Assembly: GCA_002454425.1 (NCBI GenBank)
Contig: DKIV01000014.1
Location: forward strand, 50,658 to 97,259
Source of the DNA: Sphingobacteriaceae bacterium UBA6709
GTDB taxonomy: Bacteria > Bacteroidota > Bacteroidia > Sphingobacteriales > Sphingobacteriaceae
Direction of reading: 5' to 3'
DNA length: 46,602 nucleotides
The position numbers and the translations under genes were made by a program. A model generated the notes under the pieces. That model was given only the letters and a program-made list of their open reading frames with translations. It did not search any database and was not told the DNA's origin. Each line of letters starts with the position of its first letter. Position 1 is the stretch's first letter. This document shows positions 9,561-18,067 of this stretch, one piece after another.

Positions 9561-9613
9561 TAATTTCCGAAATTTATGTAAAAGCCAGTGGGTTACATAA
9601 ATTTCGGAAATTA
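9561..9613. repeat. Perfect 21-bp inverted repeat overlapping the next start codon
   Basis: Bases 9561-9581 and 9593-9613 are exact inverted copies separated by 11 bases. The right arm ends on the A of the ATG of the following small gene. Each arm also contains its own palindrome, AATTTC-C/G-GAAATT (9562-9574 and 9600-9612), with centres 38 bp apart. There is no T-run after it, so it is a poor intrinsic terminator. A structured leader, or a pair of operators, fits better. Confidence 0.75.
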
Positions 9614-9963
9614 TGTTTAAAGGCCGCGCGTTAAAGTATATTCTGTCTTTATTTCTGCTTATTTTCATAGGTAAGCTAAGTATAGCTATCGCTCCCTTAG
9701 TAAAGCAACCCATCGATTCCGAGTCTATTAACAGGGTTATTATGCAACTCGAACAGGAGCATCCGGATCTTTCAGTAGACTTGACAGCTACAGTCCTTGA
9801 TCTCGATGCGGCCGCGCTTAATCATGTTAACCAGCGGATTTGCTATATATTCCAGCCTCATGCTTCCACGAGATTCTACTCCCTAAGAGAGGATTTTACT
9901 TTATTCTATCCCATGGTTCCTACACCTCCTCCGAATATCCATCATAATAGCCCCAGGTCTTAG
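9613..9963 (+). CDS. Small exported or membrane-anchored protein, unknown
   Basis: I do not recognise this 116-residue protein. It has a basic N-terminus followed by a hydrophobic segment (about residues 9-29, ILSLFLLIFIGKLSIAIAPL), which is a signal peptide or single membrane anchor. A short, mildly acidic middle follows (EQEHPDLSVDLTATVLDLDAA), then a proline- and histidine-rich tail (PMVPTPPPNIHHN). Its start codon sits at the edge of a perfect 21-bp hairpin that could hide the translation start. It lies 71 bp before the SulP gene on the same strand and might be co-transcribed with it. The reading frame is plausible but unproven. Confidence 0.5.
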   Translation: MFKGRALKYILSLFLLIFIGKLSIAIAPLVKQPIDSESINRVIMQLEQEHPDLSVDLTATVLDLDAAALNHVNQRICYIFQPHASTRFYSLREDFTLFYPMVPTPPPNIHHNSPRS

Positions 9964-10034
9964 ACTGACTAGTACGCTGGTAATCCGGGCAACTACATAA
10001 TCGCGCATTTACTCTAACCACTTTATTCAATTTT

Positions 10035-11654
10035 ATGAAAGATATCCATTTGCCCCCGACCCGGGCTGGCGTCGGACATTCCCTGCTGAACAATCTCGGG
10101 AAAGATTTCCCTGCAAGTATTGTTGTATTTCTTGTTGCCTTACCCTTATGTCTGGGCATTGCTCTGGCTTCGGGCGCCCCCTTATTCGCCGGACTCCTTA
10201 CGGGCATTATCGGCGGACTCGTTACAGCTTCCATCAGCGGTTCTCAACTTAGTGTTAGCGGTCCTGCCGCCGGACTCACTGTCATCGTAGCAGCGGCAAT
10301 TATCTCACTTGGTAATTATCAGACATTTTTATTGGCAGTACTGCTGGCCGGTGTTTTGCAGTTATTATTAAGCTTTCTTAAGGCTGGAACCATAGCTAGT
10401 TATTTTCCGTCGGCGGTGATTGAGGGGATGCTTGCTGCCATTGGAATTATTCTGATATTAAAGCAGTTGCCCCATGCTGTGGGTTACGACGCCGATTATG
10501 AAGGCAGTGTGAGTTTTCAGGGCAATCAGGAGAATACATTTTCAACGCTGATGCATTCTGTCCGAGCCATCAGCATTGGTCCGGCCATCATCAGTATGTC
10601 TTCTCTTATCATTCTTGTGCTATGGCCGCGAGTGAAAAAGCTTCGTCATATACCCGGTCCTTTGGTTGTGGTTGCGCTGGGCGTGTTTCTTAACAAGGTA
10701 TTTAGTGGTACATCCTTTTCGGTGCAGGATGATCAGCTGGTGAGAATTCCGATTGTAAATGGACTTTCGGACCTGGCGTCCCATATTGTTATGCCCGATT
10801 TTAGTCACATTACGGATCCGCAGGTTTGGACCGTTGCACTGACCATCGCCATTGTTGCCAGCCTTGAGTCTTTACTTAGTTTAGAGGCTGTTGATAAGAT
10901 AGATCCTTTGAGAAGGGTATCGCCTACGAACCGCGAACTGCTCGCGCAGGGCACCGGGAATATTGTTTCCGGCTTGTTGGGCGGTCTACCAATGACAGCC
11001 GTTATTGTACGGTCGTCGGCCAATGCAAATGCGGGCGCCCGCTCCCGAGCCAGCGCCATTATGCATGGTTGCTGGCTCTTTCTATCGTTGTTGTTTATTC
11101 CGGGAATAATTAATACTATTCCTCTTTCGTCGTTAGCGGCGATCCTACTGTTTACCGGCTACAAGTTGGCCCGCCTGAGTTTGTTTAAGAAAATGTATCG
11201 GGAGGGCTGGAATCAGTTTGTGCCGTTCATCGTTACCATTACCGCGGTTGTATTGATCGATTTGCTACGAGGTGTAGCTATTGGCATGGTTATCGGCATT
11301 TTCTATATTCTCAGAAACAACATGCGTAACCCTTATTGCTACACCATTTCGAAGAACGGAGCTAAGAAGCAAATTCATATTCAACTTGCGGAGGAAGTAT
11401 CATTTCTGAATAAGGCGGCCATCTCTCGCACATTAAATCAGCTTCCGCAAGGCGTGAATGTGATCATTGATGGCAGTAATTCCCGCTATATAGATCATGA
11501 TGTCCTTGAAATTATTAATAATTTTAAGCATAGTGCCTACTCGAAGGGGATTATCGTTCAACTAAAAGATATTAAAAAGTGTTATGATATTCAGGAACCT
11601 GAAAAGGTGTCGGTGGGTTTTCTAAAGAATGAAGATCCTCATACTGATACATGA
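10035..11654 (+). CDS. SulP family anion (probable bicarbonate) transporter
   Basis: This inner-membrane SulP/SLC26 transporter has an N-terminal cytoplasmic stretch and a membrane domain of many helices, including the conserved ISGSQLSVSGPAAGLTVIV segment (about residues 68-86). From about residue 455 it has a short STAS-like domain (VNVIIDGSNSRYIDHDVLEI). SulP proteins carry sulfate, bicarbonate or other anions. The gene is followed only 40 bp later by a beta-carbonic anhydrase on the same strand, a pairing that points to bicarbonate as the substrate. The substrate call is inference from context; the family call is firm. Confidence 0.9.
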   Translation: MKDIHLPPTRAGVGHSLLNNLGKDFPASIVVFLVALPLCLGIALASGAPLFAGLLTGIIGGLVTASISGSQLSVSGPAAGLTVIVAAAIISLGNYQTFLLAVLLAGVLQLLLSFLKAGTIASYFPSAVIEGMLAAIGIILILKQLPHAVGYDADYEGSVSFQGNQENTFSTLMHSVRAISIGPAIISMSSLIILVLWPRVKKLRHIPGPLVVVALGVFLNKVFSGTSFSVQDDQLVRIPIVNGLSDLASHIVMPDFSHITDPQVWTVALTIAIVASLESLLSLEAVDKIDPLRRVSPTNRELLAQGTGNIVSGLLGGLPMTAVIVRSSANANAGARSRASAIMHGCWLFLSLLFIPGIINTIPLSSLAAILLFTGYKLARLSLFKKMYREGWNQFVPFIVTITAVVLIDLLRGVAIGMVIGIFYILRNNMRNPYCYTISKNGAKKQIHIQLAEEVSFLNKAAISRTLNQLPQGVNVIIDGSNSRYIDHDVLEIINNFKHSAYSKGIIVQLKDIKKCYDIQEPEKVSVGFLKNEDPHTDT

Positions 11655-11694
11655 TGCGATCTTTTCCTTTATTTTTGAATATTAAACATCTGAT

Positions 11695-12366
11695 ATGAAT
11701 AACGAAACTATAAATTTTCAAGATCCCGGGGATACATACCAGGCATTAATCGATGGTAATAAGGCCTTCGTTGATGCACAACTTGCCGCGGATCCCGATT
11801 TTTTTCATAAACTGTCGAAGGGGCAAAGTCCGCAGGTACTTTGGATTGGCTGTTCCGATAGTCGCGTTCCAGCGAATCAGGTAACGAACACACAACCCGG
11901 TGAGGTGTTTGTTCATCGCAATATTGCGAATGTATGCGTGCATTCTGATATGAATATGCTTAGTGTGCTCGACTATTCAGTGAATGTGCTCAAGGTAAAG
12001 CATGTTATCGTTGCGGGACATTATGGATGTGGTGGCGTGGCCGCTGCTATGAGCAGTCAGCAGTTTGGGCTTATCGACAACTGGCTACGTCATATAAAGG
12101 ATGTTTACCGTTTGCATGCTCATGAGCTTGATCTCATTACCGATCATCAGGTTCGCGCGGATCGCCTGGTTGAACTCAATGTTATTGAACAGGTATTTAA
12201 TTTATGCAAGACTACAATCGTGCAGAATGCATGGAAGGAACGTAATGACTTGCAGATACATGGTTGGGTAGTAGATATCCGTACTGGTTTGGTTAAGGAC
12301 CTCAAAGTGAGTTGTAGTAATACTGAAAATCTTGGAAAAGTGTTCGCCCTTGATAAGGAGGCTTAG
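11695..12366 (+). CDS. can: Beta-carbonic anhydrase
   Basis: This enzyme interconverts carbon dioxide and bicarbonate using a zinc ion. The beta-class zinc site is complete: C53, D55 and R57 in GCSDSRVP, and H109 and C112 in GHYGCGG. The length (223 residues) is typical. It sits 40 bp after the SulP gene with no terminator between them, so the two are probably one operon that imports and equilibrates bicarbonate for anaplerotic carboxylations. A strong bidirectional hairpin follows the stop. Confidence 0.95.
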   Translation: MNNETINFQDPGDTYQALIDGNKAFVDAQLAADPDFFHKLSKGQSPQVLWIGCSDSRVPANQVTNTQPGEVFVHRNIANVCVHSDMNMLSVLDYSVNVLKVKHVIVAGHYGCGGVAAAMSSQQFGLIDNWLRHIKDVYRLHAHELDLITDHQVRADRLVELNVIEQVFNLCKTTIVQNAWKERNDLQIHGWVVDIRTGLVKDLKVSCSNTENLGKVFALDKEA

Positions 12367-12371
12367 GTTAT

Positions 12372-12406
12372 AATACAAATGGCGGTACCAGACCGCCATT
12401 TGTATT
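12372..12406. terminator. Bidirectional terminator between can and gcvP
   Basis: A perfect 15-bp stem (12372-12386 with 12392-12406) has a five-base loop, a GGCGGT/ACCGCC core and A/T-rich outer arms. It lies between two convergent stop codons. Confidence 0.85.
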
Positions 12407-12415
12407 TGTTATATG

Positions 12416-15289
12416 TTATGCTTCGGCATATTCCTCGATAGGAGGGCAGGAGCATATTAATGTGCGATCGCCGTAGGTGTCATTTACTCTGCCTACAGAA
12501 GGCCAGAATTTCTTCTCCGCGACATATGGTAGTGGGAATACCGCTTTCTCGCGGCTATATGTATGCGCCCATTCGTCCTGACTGATAACGAATGCTGTAT
12601 GAGGAGCATTTTTGAGGACGTTATCGTTCTTATCAGCATTTTCTGATTCTACCTCTGCAATCTCATTACGTATAGCAATCATTGCATCGCAGAATCTGTC
12701 GAGTTCCGCCTTAGGCTCAGATTCTGTTGGCTCAACCATTAAGGTACCCGCCACTGGGAAAGATACTGTAGGCGCATGGAAGCCATAGTCCATCAGACGC
12801 TTAGCGATATCAGTAACTTCAATACCAAAGTTCTTGAACGCGCGGCAGTCAAGGATCATTTCATGGGCACATCTGCCCTGACTTCCTGTATATAGCACGC
12901 TGTAGTAATTCTCCAGGCGTGACTTAATGTAATTCGCATTCAGGATTGCGAAGCGCGTAGCGTTCGCTAAGCCTTCGGCCCCCATCATCGCGATATAAGC
13001 GTGTGAAATAAGTAAGATTGATGCGGAGCCCCAGGGTGCTGATGATACAGCCGAAATAGATTTTCCCATTTCCGTGTTAACCACAGCATGACCCGGTAAA
13101 TAAGGCACCAGGTGTGCTGCTACCCCGATAGGACCCATGCCTGGACCGCCACCGCCGTGAGGAATGCAGAACGTTTTATGTAGGTTGAGGTGACAAACGT
13201 CGGCACCGATAGTTGCAGGACTAGTAAGTCCTACCTGCGCGTTCATATTTGCTCCATCCATATATACCTGACCCCCATTCTCATGAATGATCTGGCAAAT
13301 CTCAATGATTGATTCTTCAAATACCCCGTGAGTAGAAGGATAAGTTACCATTAAGCAACTTAAGTTAGCAGCGTGCTCCTCAGCGCGTAGTTTAAGATCA
13401 GCAACGTCAATGTTACCATTGCTGTCACATTTCACAACAACAATTTTCATTCCTGCCATGGCTGCTGACGCCGGGTTGGTGCCATGCGCTGAGGCTGGTA
13501 TTAACGCTACGTTGCGGTGACTATCTCCACGATCCTGGTGATATGCGCGGATAACCATCAATCCTGCATATTCTCCCTGAGCACCTGAATTTGGTTGGAA
13601 GCTCATTGAAGCAAATCCTGTAATCTCACTTAACCACTTATTCAGTTCATCGATGATCTGCATATATCCGCCCACCTGATCCGCAGGAGCAAAGGGGTGA
13701 ATGGCACTGAATTCCGGCCATGTAACAGGAATCATCTCAGTTGTCGCATTGAGTTTCATGGTACAGGAGCCCAATGGAATCATGGAATGACAAAGAGATA
13801 GATCCTTGGCTTCGAGTGATTTAATATAACGAAGCATCTCGTGTTCTGAATGATATGCGTTGAACACCGGATGGGCGAGGAACGCAGATTGTCTTTCAAG
13901 ATCTGCGGGTATAGCAGCACGAATATTGTTGATCAGACCCTCAACATCTACCTCATGGAAGCTTGTTGCTTTTACCTTGGCAAAGAACCTGATAATCGTT
14001 TTAACATCTTCCAGAGAAGTTGTCTCATCCAGAGAAATGCTGGCAACATTGCCGTTATAGTAAAAGTTAGCCTCGTTGTTTAATGCTTCGCCATGTATTG
14101 GACCGCAGAGGTCGCCCAGGTCAAAGCGTAAAGTATCAAAGAAGGTCTCATTTAGTTGCTTGTAGCCTAAAGATTTCAGAGCGTCTGAAAGAAGCACTGT
14201 TAAACCATGTACTCTGCCTGCGATAGCGGTAAGACCTTTTGGTCCATGATACGCGGCGTATAAGCCTGCCATGATTGCCAGAAGTGCTTGCGCTGTACAA
14301 ATGTTTGACGTAGCCTTGTCACGGCGTATATGTTGTTCGCGCGTCTGCAATGCCATACGCAGGGCATAATTTCCGGAAGCATCAATAGTCACTCCGATAA
14401 TACGACCTGGCATAGAACGTTTATATTCTTCTTTCGTGGCGAAGTAAGCAGCATGAGGACCTCCGAAGCCCATAGGAACGCCGAAGCGCTGCGTAGTACC
14501 TACAACGATATCCGCACCCCATTCGCCGGGAGGCTTTAACGCGCAAAGGCTCAAAAGATCGGCAATCACCGTAAGCTTAATACCTAGCTCATGAGCCTTA
14601 GCAGCAAAGTCTGCATAGTTATAGATCACACCATTGCCGGCAGGGTATTGAACAATAGCACCGAACATGTTGTCAGTAAGTTCGATTTGTTCATGATTGC
14701 CTACCTGAATCTTTATTCCGAAAGGCTCTGACCGTGTTTTTAAGATGTCTATTGTTTGTGGGAACAGATCTTCTGATACGAAAAATACGTCTGCTGACTT
14801 ATTTTTACGCATGCTATATTGCATAAACATGGCCTCGGCGGCGGCAGTACCTTCATCAAGTAAGGAAGCATTTGCTATCTCCATGCCTGTGAGGTCAATA
14901 ACCATGGTTTGGAAATTCAATAATGCCTGCAGGCGTCCTTGCGAGATCTCAGCCTGATACGGTGTATATTGAGTGTACCATCCCGGGTTTTCAAATACGT
15001 TTCTAAGAACTACAGGAGGAGTGATTGTGTTATAATATCCCTGTCCGATATATGATTTGAACACCTTATTCTTCGAAGCAACGATCTTGAGGTCATTAAT
15101 ATACTCGAACTCGCTCTTTGCCGGAGGTAAATTCAGTGCCTGTTTAAGCCGGATCTTTGAGGGTATTGTTTGTTCAATTAGTTCATCGAGAGAAGAGACG
15201 CCAATGGTTTGTAGCATCGCGGTCTTATCTGGATTTGGGGAGATGTGTCTTGATTCAAATGTTTCTTTGAAATCGATTGTTAAATCCAT
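12416..15289 (-). CDS. gcvP: Glycine dehydrogenase (decarboxylating), P protein
   Basis: This PLP enzyme is the decarboxylating component of the glycine cleavage system. The pyridoxal-phosphate lysine is in the conserved NLHKTFCIPHGGGGPGMG segment of the C-terminal half, and the protein is the full-length fused form (957 residues). The open frame runs upstream to 15373, but I place the start at 15289 (MDLTIDFKETF). The extra 28 codons read through a perfect promoter (15314-15345), and the family N-terminus begins here. gcvT and gcvH are not nearby, so the complex is encoded at scattered loci. The gene is probably transcribed alone from a very short leader. Confidence 0.96.
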   Translation of the reverse strand: MDLTIDFKETFESRHISPNPDKTAMLQTIGVSSLDELIEQTIPSKIRLKQALNLPPAKSEFEYINDLKIVASKNKVFKSYIGQGYYNTITPPVVLRNVFENPGWYTQYTPYQAEISQGRLQALLNFQTMVIDLTGMEIANASLLDEGTAAAEAMFMQYSMRKNKSADVFFVSEDLFPQTIDILKTRSEPFGIKIQVGNHEQIELTDNMFGAIVQYPAGNGVIYNYADFAAKAHELGIKLTVIADLLSLCALKPPGEWGADIVVGTTQRFGVPMGFGGPHAAYFATKEEYKRSMPGRIIGVTIDASGNYALRMALQTREQHIRRDKATSNICTAQALLAIMAGLYAAYHGPKGLTAIAGRVHGLTVLLSDALKSLGYKQLNETFFDTLRFDLGDLCGPIHGEALNNEANFYYNGNVASISLDETTSLEDVKTIIRFFAKVKATSFHEVDVEGLINNIRAAIPADLERQSAFLAHPVFNAYHSEHEMLRYIKSLEAKDLSLCHSMIPLGSCTMKLNATTEMIPVTWPEFSAIHPFAPADQVGGYMQIIDELNKWLSEITGFASMSFQPNSGAQGEYAGLMVIRAYHQDRGDSHRNVALIPASAHGTNPASAAMAGMKIVVVKCDSNGNIDVADLKLRAEEHAANLSCLMVTYPSTHGVFEESIIEICQIIHENGGQVYMDGANMNAQVGLTSPATIGADVCHLNLHKTFCIPHGGGGPGMGPIGVAAHLVPYLPGHAVVNTEMGKSISAVSSAPWGSASILLISHAYIAMMGAEGLANATRFAILNANYIKSRLENYYSVLYTGSQGRCAHEMILDCRAFKNFGIEVTDIAKRLMDYGFHAPTVSFPVAGTLMVEPTESEPKAELDRFCDAMIAIRNEIAEVESENADKNDNVLKNAPHTAFVISQDEWAHTYSREKAVFPLPYVAEKKFWPSVGRVNDTYGDRTLICSCPPIEEYAEA

Positions 15290-15313
15290 GTATCTGAAAT
15301 ATAAAGAGATGCC

Positions 15314-15345
15314 CAAAGGTACGGCATTCGCAATCAAGTAGCAAA
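15314..15345 (-). promoter_or_regulatory. Consensus Bacteroidota promoter of gcvP
   Basis: On the minus strand TTTG is followed after exactly 20 bases by TACCTTTG, matching both elements of the housekeeping promoter. Transcription would begin about 18 bases before the ATG at 15289. This is the clearest promoter in the window and it settles the gcvP start. Confidence 0.8.
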
Positions 15346-15637
15346 CCTTTTGCTTTTTGTGCTCTGATGGCACGTTTTTAGGCTGAAACGAAAAATTGTA
15401 CTATAATATGTAGTCTTTGCCTGATAATATTCGAAAATATTCCCCAAAGACGATATTTATAATCTGCGTACTTCTATCGTTTCTTGATATTAGCCTGGAA
15501 CTACGTGAAAAATAAGATGTAAATATTCCAATATCGATTTTCGGCAGGCGCTATCTCAGAAGGGTAGGTAATCTGATGGCGCGAGGGGGCGTTTAGGAAT
15601 TGGAGTTGCAATGTGTGTTCTGATAGGGGGGGTCTTA

Positions 15638-15675
15638 TAAGTTGGATCGGGACAGGAAGTTCCAGATCCAACTTA
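15638..15675 (-). terminator. Possible terminator of pdxJ
   Basis: An 11-bp stem TAAGTTGGATC / GATCCAACTTA with a 16-base loop lies just after the pdxJ stop. The following bases are only moderately T-rich on the minus strand. Confidence 0.45.
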
Positions 15676-15681
15676 AATAAA

Positions 15682-16404
15682 CTATATAGCGCTTAGTTGT
15701 CGCAGATATTGCTGAATGGTATTCTCCAGTCCAAGATACAAGGCATCGCAAATCAGCGCGTGGCCAATGCTTACTTCTAGTAAACCGGGAATATTTTCCG
15801 CAAAATAGCGGAGGTTGTGTAGGTCGAGGTCGTGTCCCGCATTCAAGCCGAGGCCCACTTTGGATGCTACTTCGGCCGCCTGAATGTAAGGAGCTATGGC
15901 AGCCTCACGATCCTGATGATATGCAGAAGCATACGCTTCGGTATATAATTCGATGCGGTCAGTGCCGGTAAGAGCAGCTCCTTCCACCATCTCCGGAATA
16001 GGGTCAACAAAGATAGACACGCGGATGCCCGCCTCTTTAAATTTACCCGTAATATCTTGAAGGTATTGTTTGTTGGCGATGGTATCCCAACCATGATTTG
16101 AGGTGATTTGTCCCAGTGCGTCTGGCACCAATGTTACCTGTGCCGGCTTATTGGCAAGCACTAAAGCTACAAACTTATCTTCCTGACAATTTCCTTCAAT
16201 ATTAAGCTCTTCGTTTATAGAGCCTTTAAGGTCAAAAACGTCCTGATAGCGTATATGGCGTTCATCGGGGCGGGGATGTACCGTGATGCCTTGAGCTCCG
16301 AAGCGCTCGCAATCCTGTGCTGTCTTCAGAAGATCAGGATTATTGCCGCCTCTGGAATTGCGTAGCGTCGCAATTTTATTGATGTTAACAGAAAGCTTTG
16401 TCAT
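15682..16404 (-). CDS. pdxJ: Pyridoxine 5'-phosphate synthase
   Basis: PdxJ condenses 1-deoxy-D-xylulose 5-phosphate with 3-amino-2-oxopropyl phosphate to form pyridoxine 5'-phosphate, the last ring-forming step of vitamin B6 synthesis. The 240-residue TIM barrel begins with the conserved LSVNINKIATLRNSRGG segment and carries the ITVHPRPDERHI motif (about 40-51). GLNAGHDLDLHN lies near the C-terminus. It follows ahcY on the same strand by 50 bp, but a perfect hairpin in that gap suggests separate transcripts or partial read-through. Its product supplies the PLP used by several enzymes encoded in this window (GcvP, Kbl). Confidence 0.95.
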   Translation of the reverse strand: MTKLSVNINKIATLRNSRGGNNPDLLKTAQDCERFGAQGITVHPRPDERHIRYQDVFDLKGSINEELNIEGNCQEDKFVALVLANKPAQVTLVPDALGQITSNHGWDTIANKQYLQDITGKFKEAGIRVSIFVDPIPEMVEGAALTGTDRIELYTEAYASAYHQDREAAIAPYIQAAEVASKVGLGLNAGHDLDLHNLRYFAENIPGLLEVSIGHALICDALYLGLENTIQQYLRQLSAI

Positions 16405-16420
16405 GCGTGTTTGGAAAGAA

Positions 16421-16446
16421 TCAGCAGCAGTGGAATCTGCTGCTGA
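16421..16446 (-). terminator. Terminator of ahcY
   Basis: A perfect 10-bp stem TCAGCAGCAG / CTGCTGCTGA with a six-base loop lies eight bases after the ahcY stop, followed on the minus strand by TTCTTTCC. Confidence 0.65.
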
Positions 16447-16454
16447 AAAGGGAA

Positions 16455-17771
16455 TTAATATCTGTAGTGTTCTGGCTTAAATGGACCTTCAACAGTCACA
16501 CCGATGTATTCTGCCTGGTGGGCGTCTAACACGTCGAGTTCCACCCCGATCTTTGCCAGGTGCAAACGAGCCACTTTCTCATCAAGATGCTTTGGCAAAG
16601 TATACACCTTATTTTCATACTGAGCTCTGTTGGTCCAAAGTTCAAGTTGCGCAAGGGTCTGATTTGTAAAAGAGTTAGACATTACAAACGATGGGTGACC
16701 TGTGGCACAACCTAGATTTACCAGACGGCCTTCGGCAAGGATGATCACATCTTTACCCTCAATATGATATTTATCTACCTGCGGTTTGATCTCGATCTTT
16801 GTGGCTCCGTAAGTACCATTCAACCAGGCCATGTCAATCTCGTTATCGAAATGGCCGATGTTACATACGATGGTTTTGTCTTTCATTGAAAGGAAATGCT
16901 CAGCACGCACAATGTCGCAATTACCTGTGCAGGTAACAACGATATCAGCTTCCTTAACGGCATCAGCGAATTTCTTTACTTCATAGCCTTCCATGGCAGC
17001 CTGTAAGGCGCAGATAGGGTCAATTTCAGTAACGATAACACGTACTCCTGCGCTTCTTAATGACTCCGCAGAGCCCTTTCCTACGTCGCCATACCCGCAA
17101 ACCACAGCAACTTTTCCAGCCATCATAACATCAGTTGCACGACGTATGGCATCCACCAGCGACTCGCGACATCCGTATTTGTTGTCAAATTTCGACTTGG
17201 TTACAGAATCGTTTACATTAATTGCCGGCAAATGAAGTGTGCCATTTTTCATGCGCTCGTACAAACGGTGCACACCGGTGGTTGTTTCTTCAGAAAGCCC
17301 TTTAATGCCTTCGATAAGCTGAGGGTACTGGTCGAAGACCATGTTCGTAAGATCGCCGCCGTCATCAAGAATCATATTTAACGGTTGACGTTCCTCTCCG
17401 AAGTATAATGTTTGCGCAATACACCAGTCGAACTCTTCAGCGTTCATGCCCTTCCATGCGTACACTGGAATGCCTGCCGCGGCGATAGCCGCTGCCGCAT
17501 GATCCTGTGTAGAGAAGATATTACATGATGACCAGGTTACCTGTGCTCCTAATTCTACAAGCGTTTCAATGAGTACCGCTGTTTGAATAGTCATATGCAG
17601 GCATCCCGCGATTCTTGCTCCTTGCAATGGCTTGCTCGGCCCATACTCGGCACGCAGCGACATAAGTCCCGGCATTTCTGCCTCTGCAAGTTCAATTTCT
17701 TTTCTTCCCCATTCTGCCAGGGATAGATCCTTAACTTTGTAAGGAACATAAGTTGTCTCTACTGATGACAT
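16455..17771 (-). CDS. ahcY: Adenosylhomocysteinase
   Basis: The enzyme splits S-adenosylhomocysteine into adenosine and homocysteine and so keeps SAM-dependent methylation running. The 438-residue protein has the NAD-binding motif GYGDVGKGSAES (226-237), the substrate region HMTIQTAVLIETL (59-71), and the conserved C-terminus ending in FKPEHYRY. The start at 17771 fits the family. A perfect -7 box lies about 110 bp upstream. The leader does not fold into anything I recognise as an S-adenosylhomocysteine riboswitch. Confidence 0.96.
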   Translation of the reverse strand: MSSVETTYVPYKVKDLSLAEWGRKEIELAEAEMPGLMSLRAEYGPSKPLQGARIAGCLHMTIQTAVLIETLVELGAQVTWSSCNIFSTQDHAAAAIAAAGIPVYAWKGMNAEEFDWCIAQTLYFGEERQPLNMILDDGGDLTNMVFDQYPQLIEGIKGLSEETTTGVHRLYERMKNGTLHLPAINVNDSVTKSKFDNKYGCRESLVDAIRRATDVMMAGKVAVVCGYGDVGKGSAESLRSAGVRVIVTEIDPICALQAAMEGYEVKKFADAVKEADIVVTCTGNCDIVRAEHFLSMKDKTIVCNIGHFDNEIDMAWLNGTYGATKIEIKPQVDKYHIEGKDVIILAEGRLVNLGCATGHPSFVMSNSFTNQTLAQLELWTNRAQYENKVYTLPKHLDEKVARLHLAKIGVELDVLDAHQAEYIGVTVEGPFKPEHYRY

Positions 17772-17881
17772 AGTATTTCTGTTTAATTTATGTACTTACC
17801 AACAAATTGTTAGAGTGTATAGAAAATGCCCTGATGTACAATTTCTACCGGCTTTTATCTGAAATTCAGTTAAGCTGCTTG

Positions 17882-17889
17882 CAAAGGTA
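17882..17889 (-). promoter_or_regulatory. -7 promoter box of ahcY
   Basis: TACCTTTG on the minus strand matches the -7 consensus. The predicted leader is about 105 bases. No -33 element has standard spacing. Confidence 0.5.
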
Positions 17890-18013
17890 AGAAATGGGGA
17901 GCAAATTTGGTTTACATCGAAATTTATTGCACGTGTGGGACTTAGCTCATCTTTTCATTAACTGATATGAGGTGAAGTATTCTTTAATATGTTGCCGGAG
18001 CCGCGGTGAAATG

Positions 18014-18044
18014 ACAAGGGCTCAGCCAGTGACTGAGCCCTTGT
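18014..18044 (-). terminator. Terminator of gdhA
   Basis: A perfect 12-bp stem ACAAGGGCTCAG / CTGAGCCCTTGT with a seven-base loop lies 23 bases after the gdhA stop. Confidence 0.7.
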
Positions 18045-18067
18045 AGGTAAAAATATAAAGATGAACG

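Noticed and set aside
17772..17880. S-adenosylhomocysteine riboswitch before ahcY
   Set aside because: The leader shows only small AT-rich palindromes and no recognisable aptamer core.
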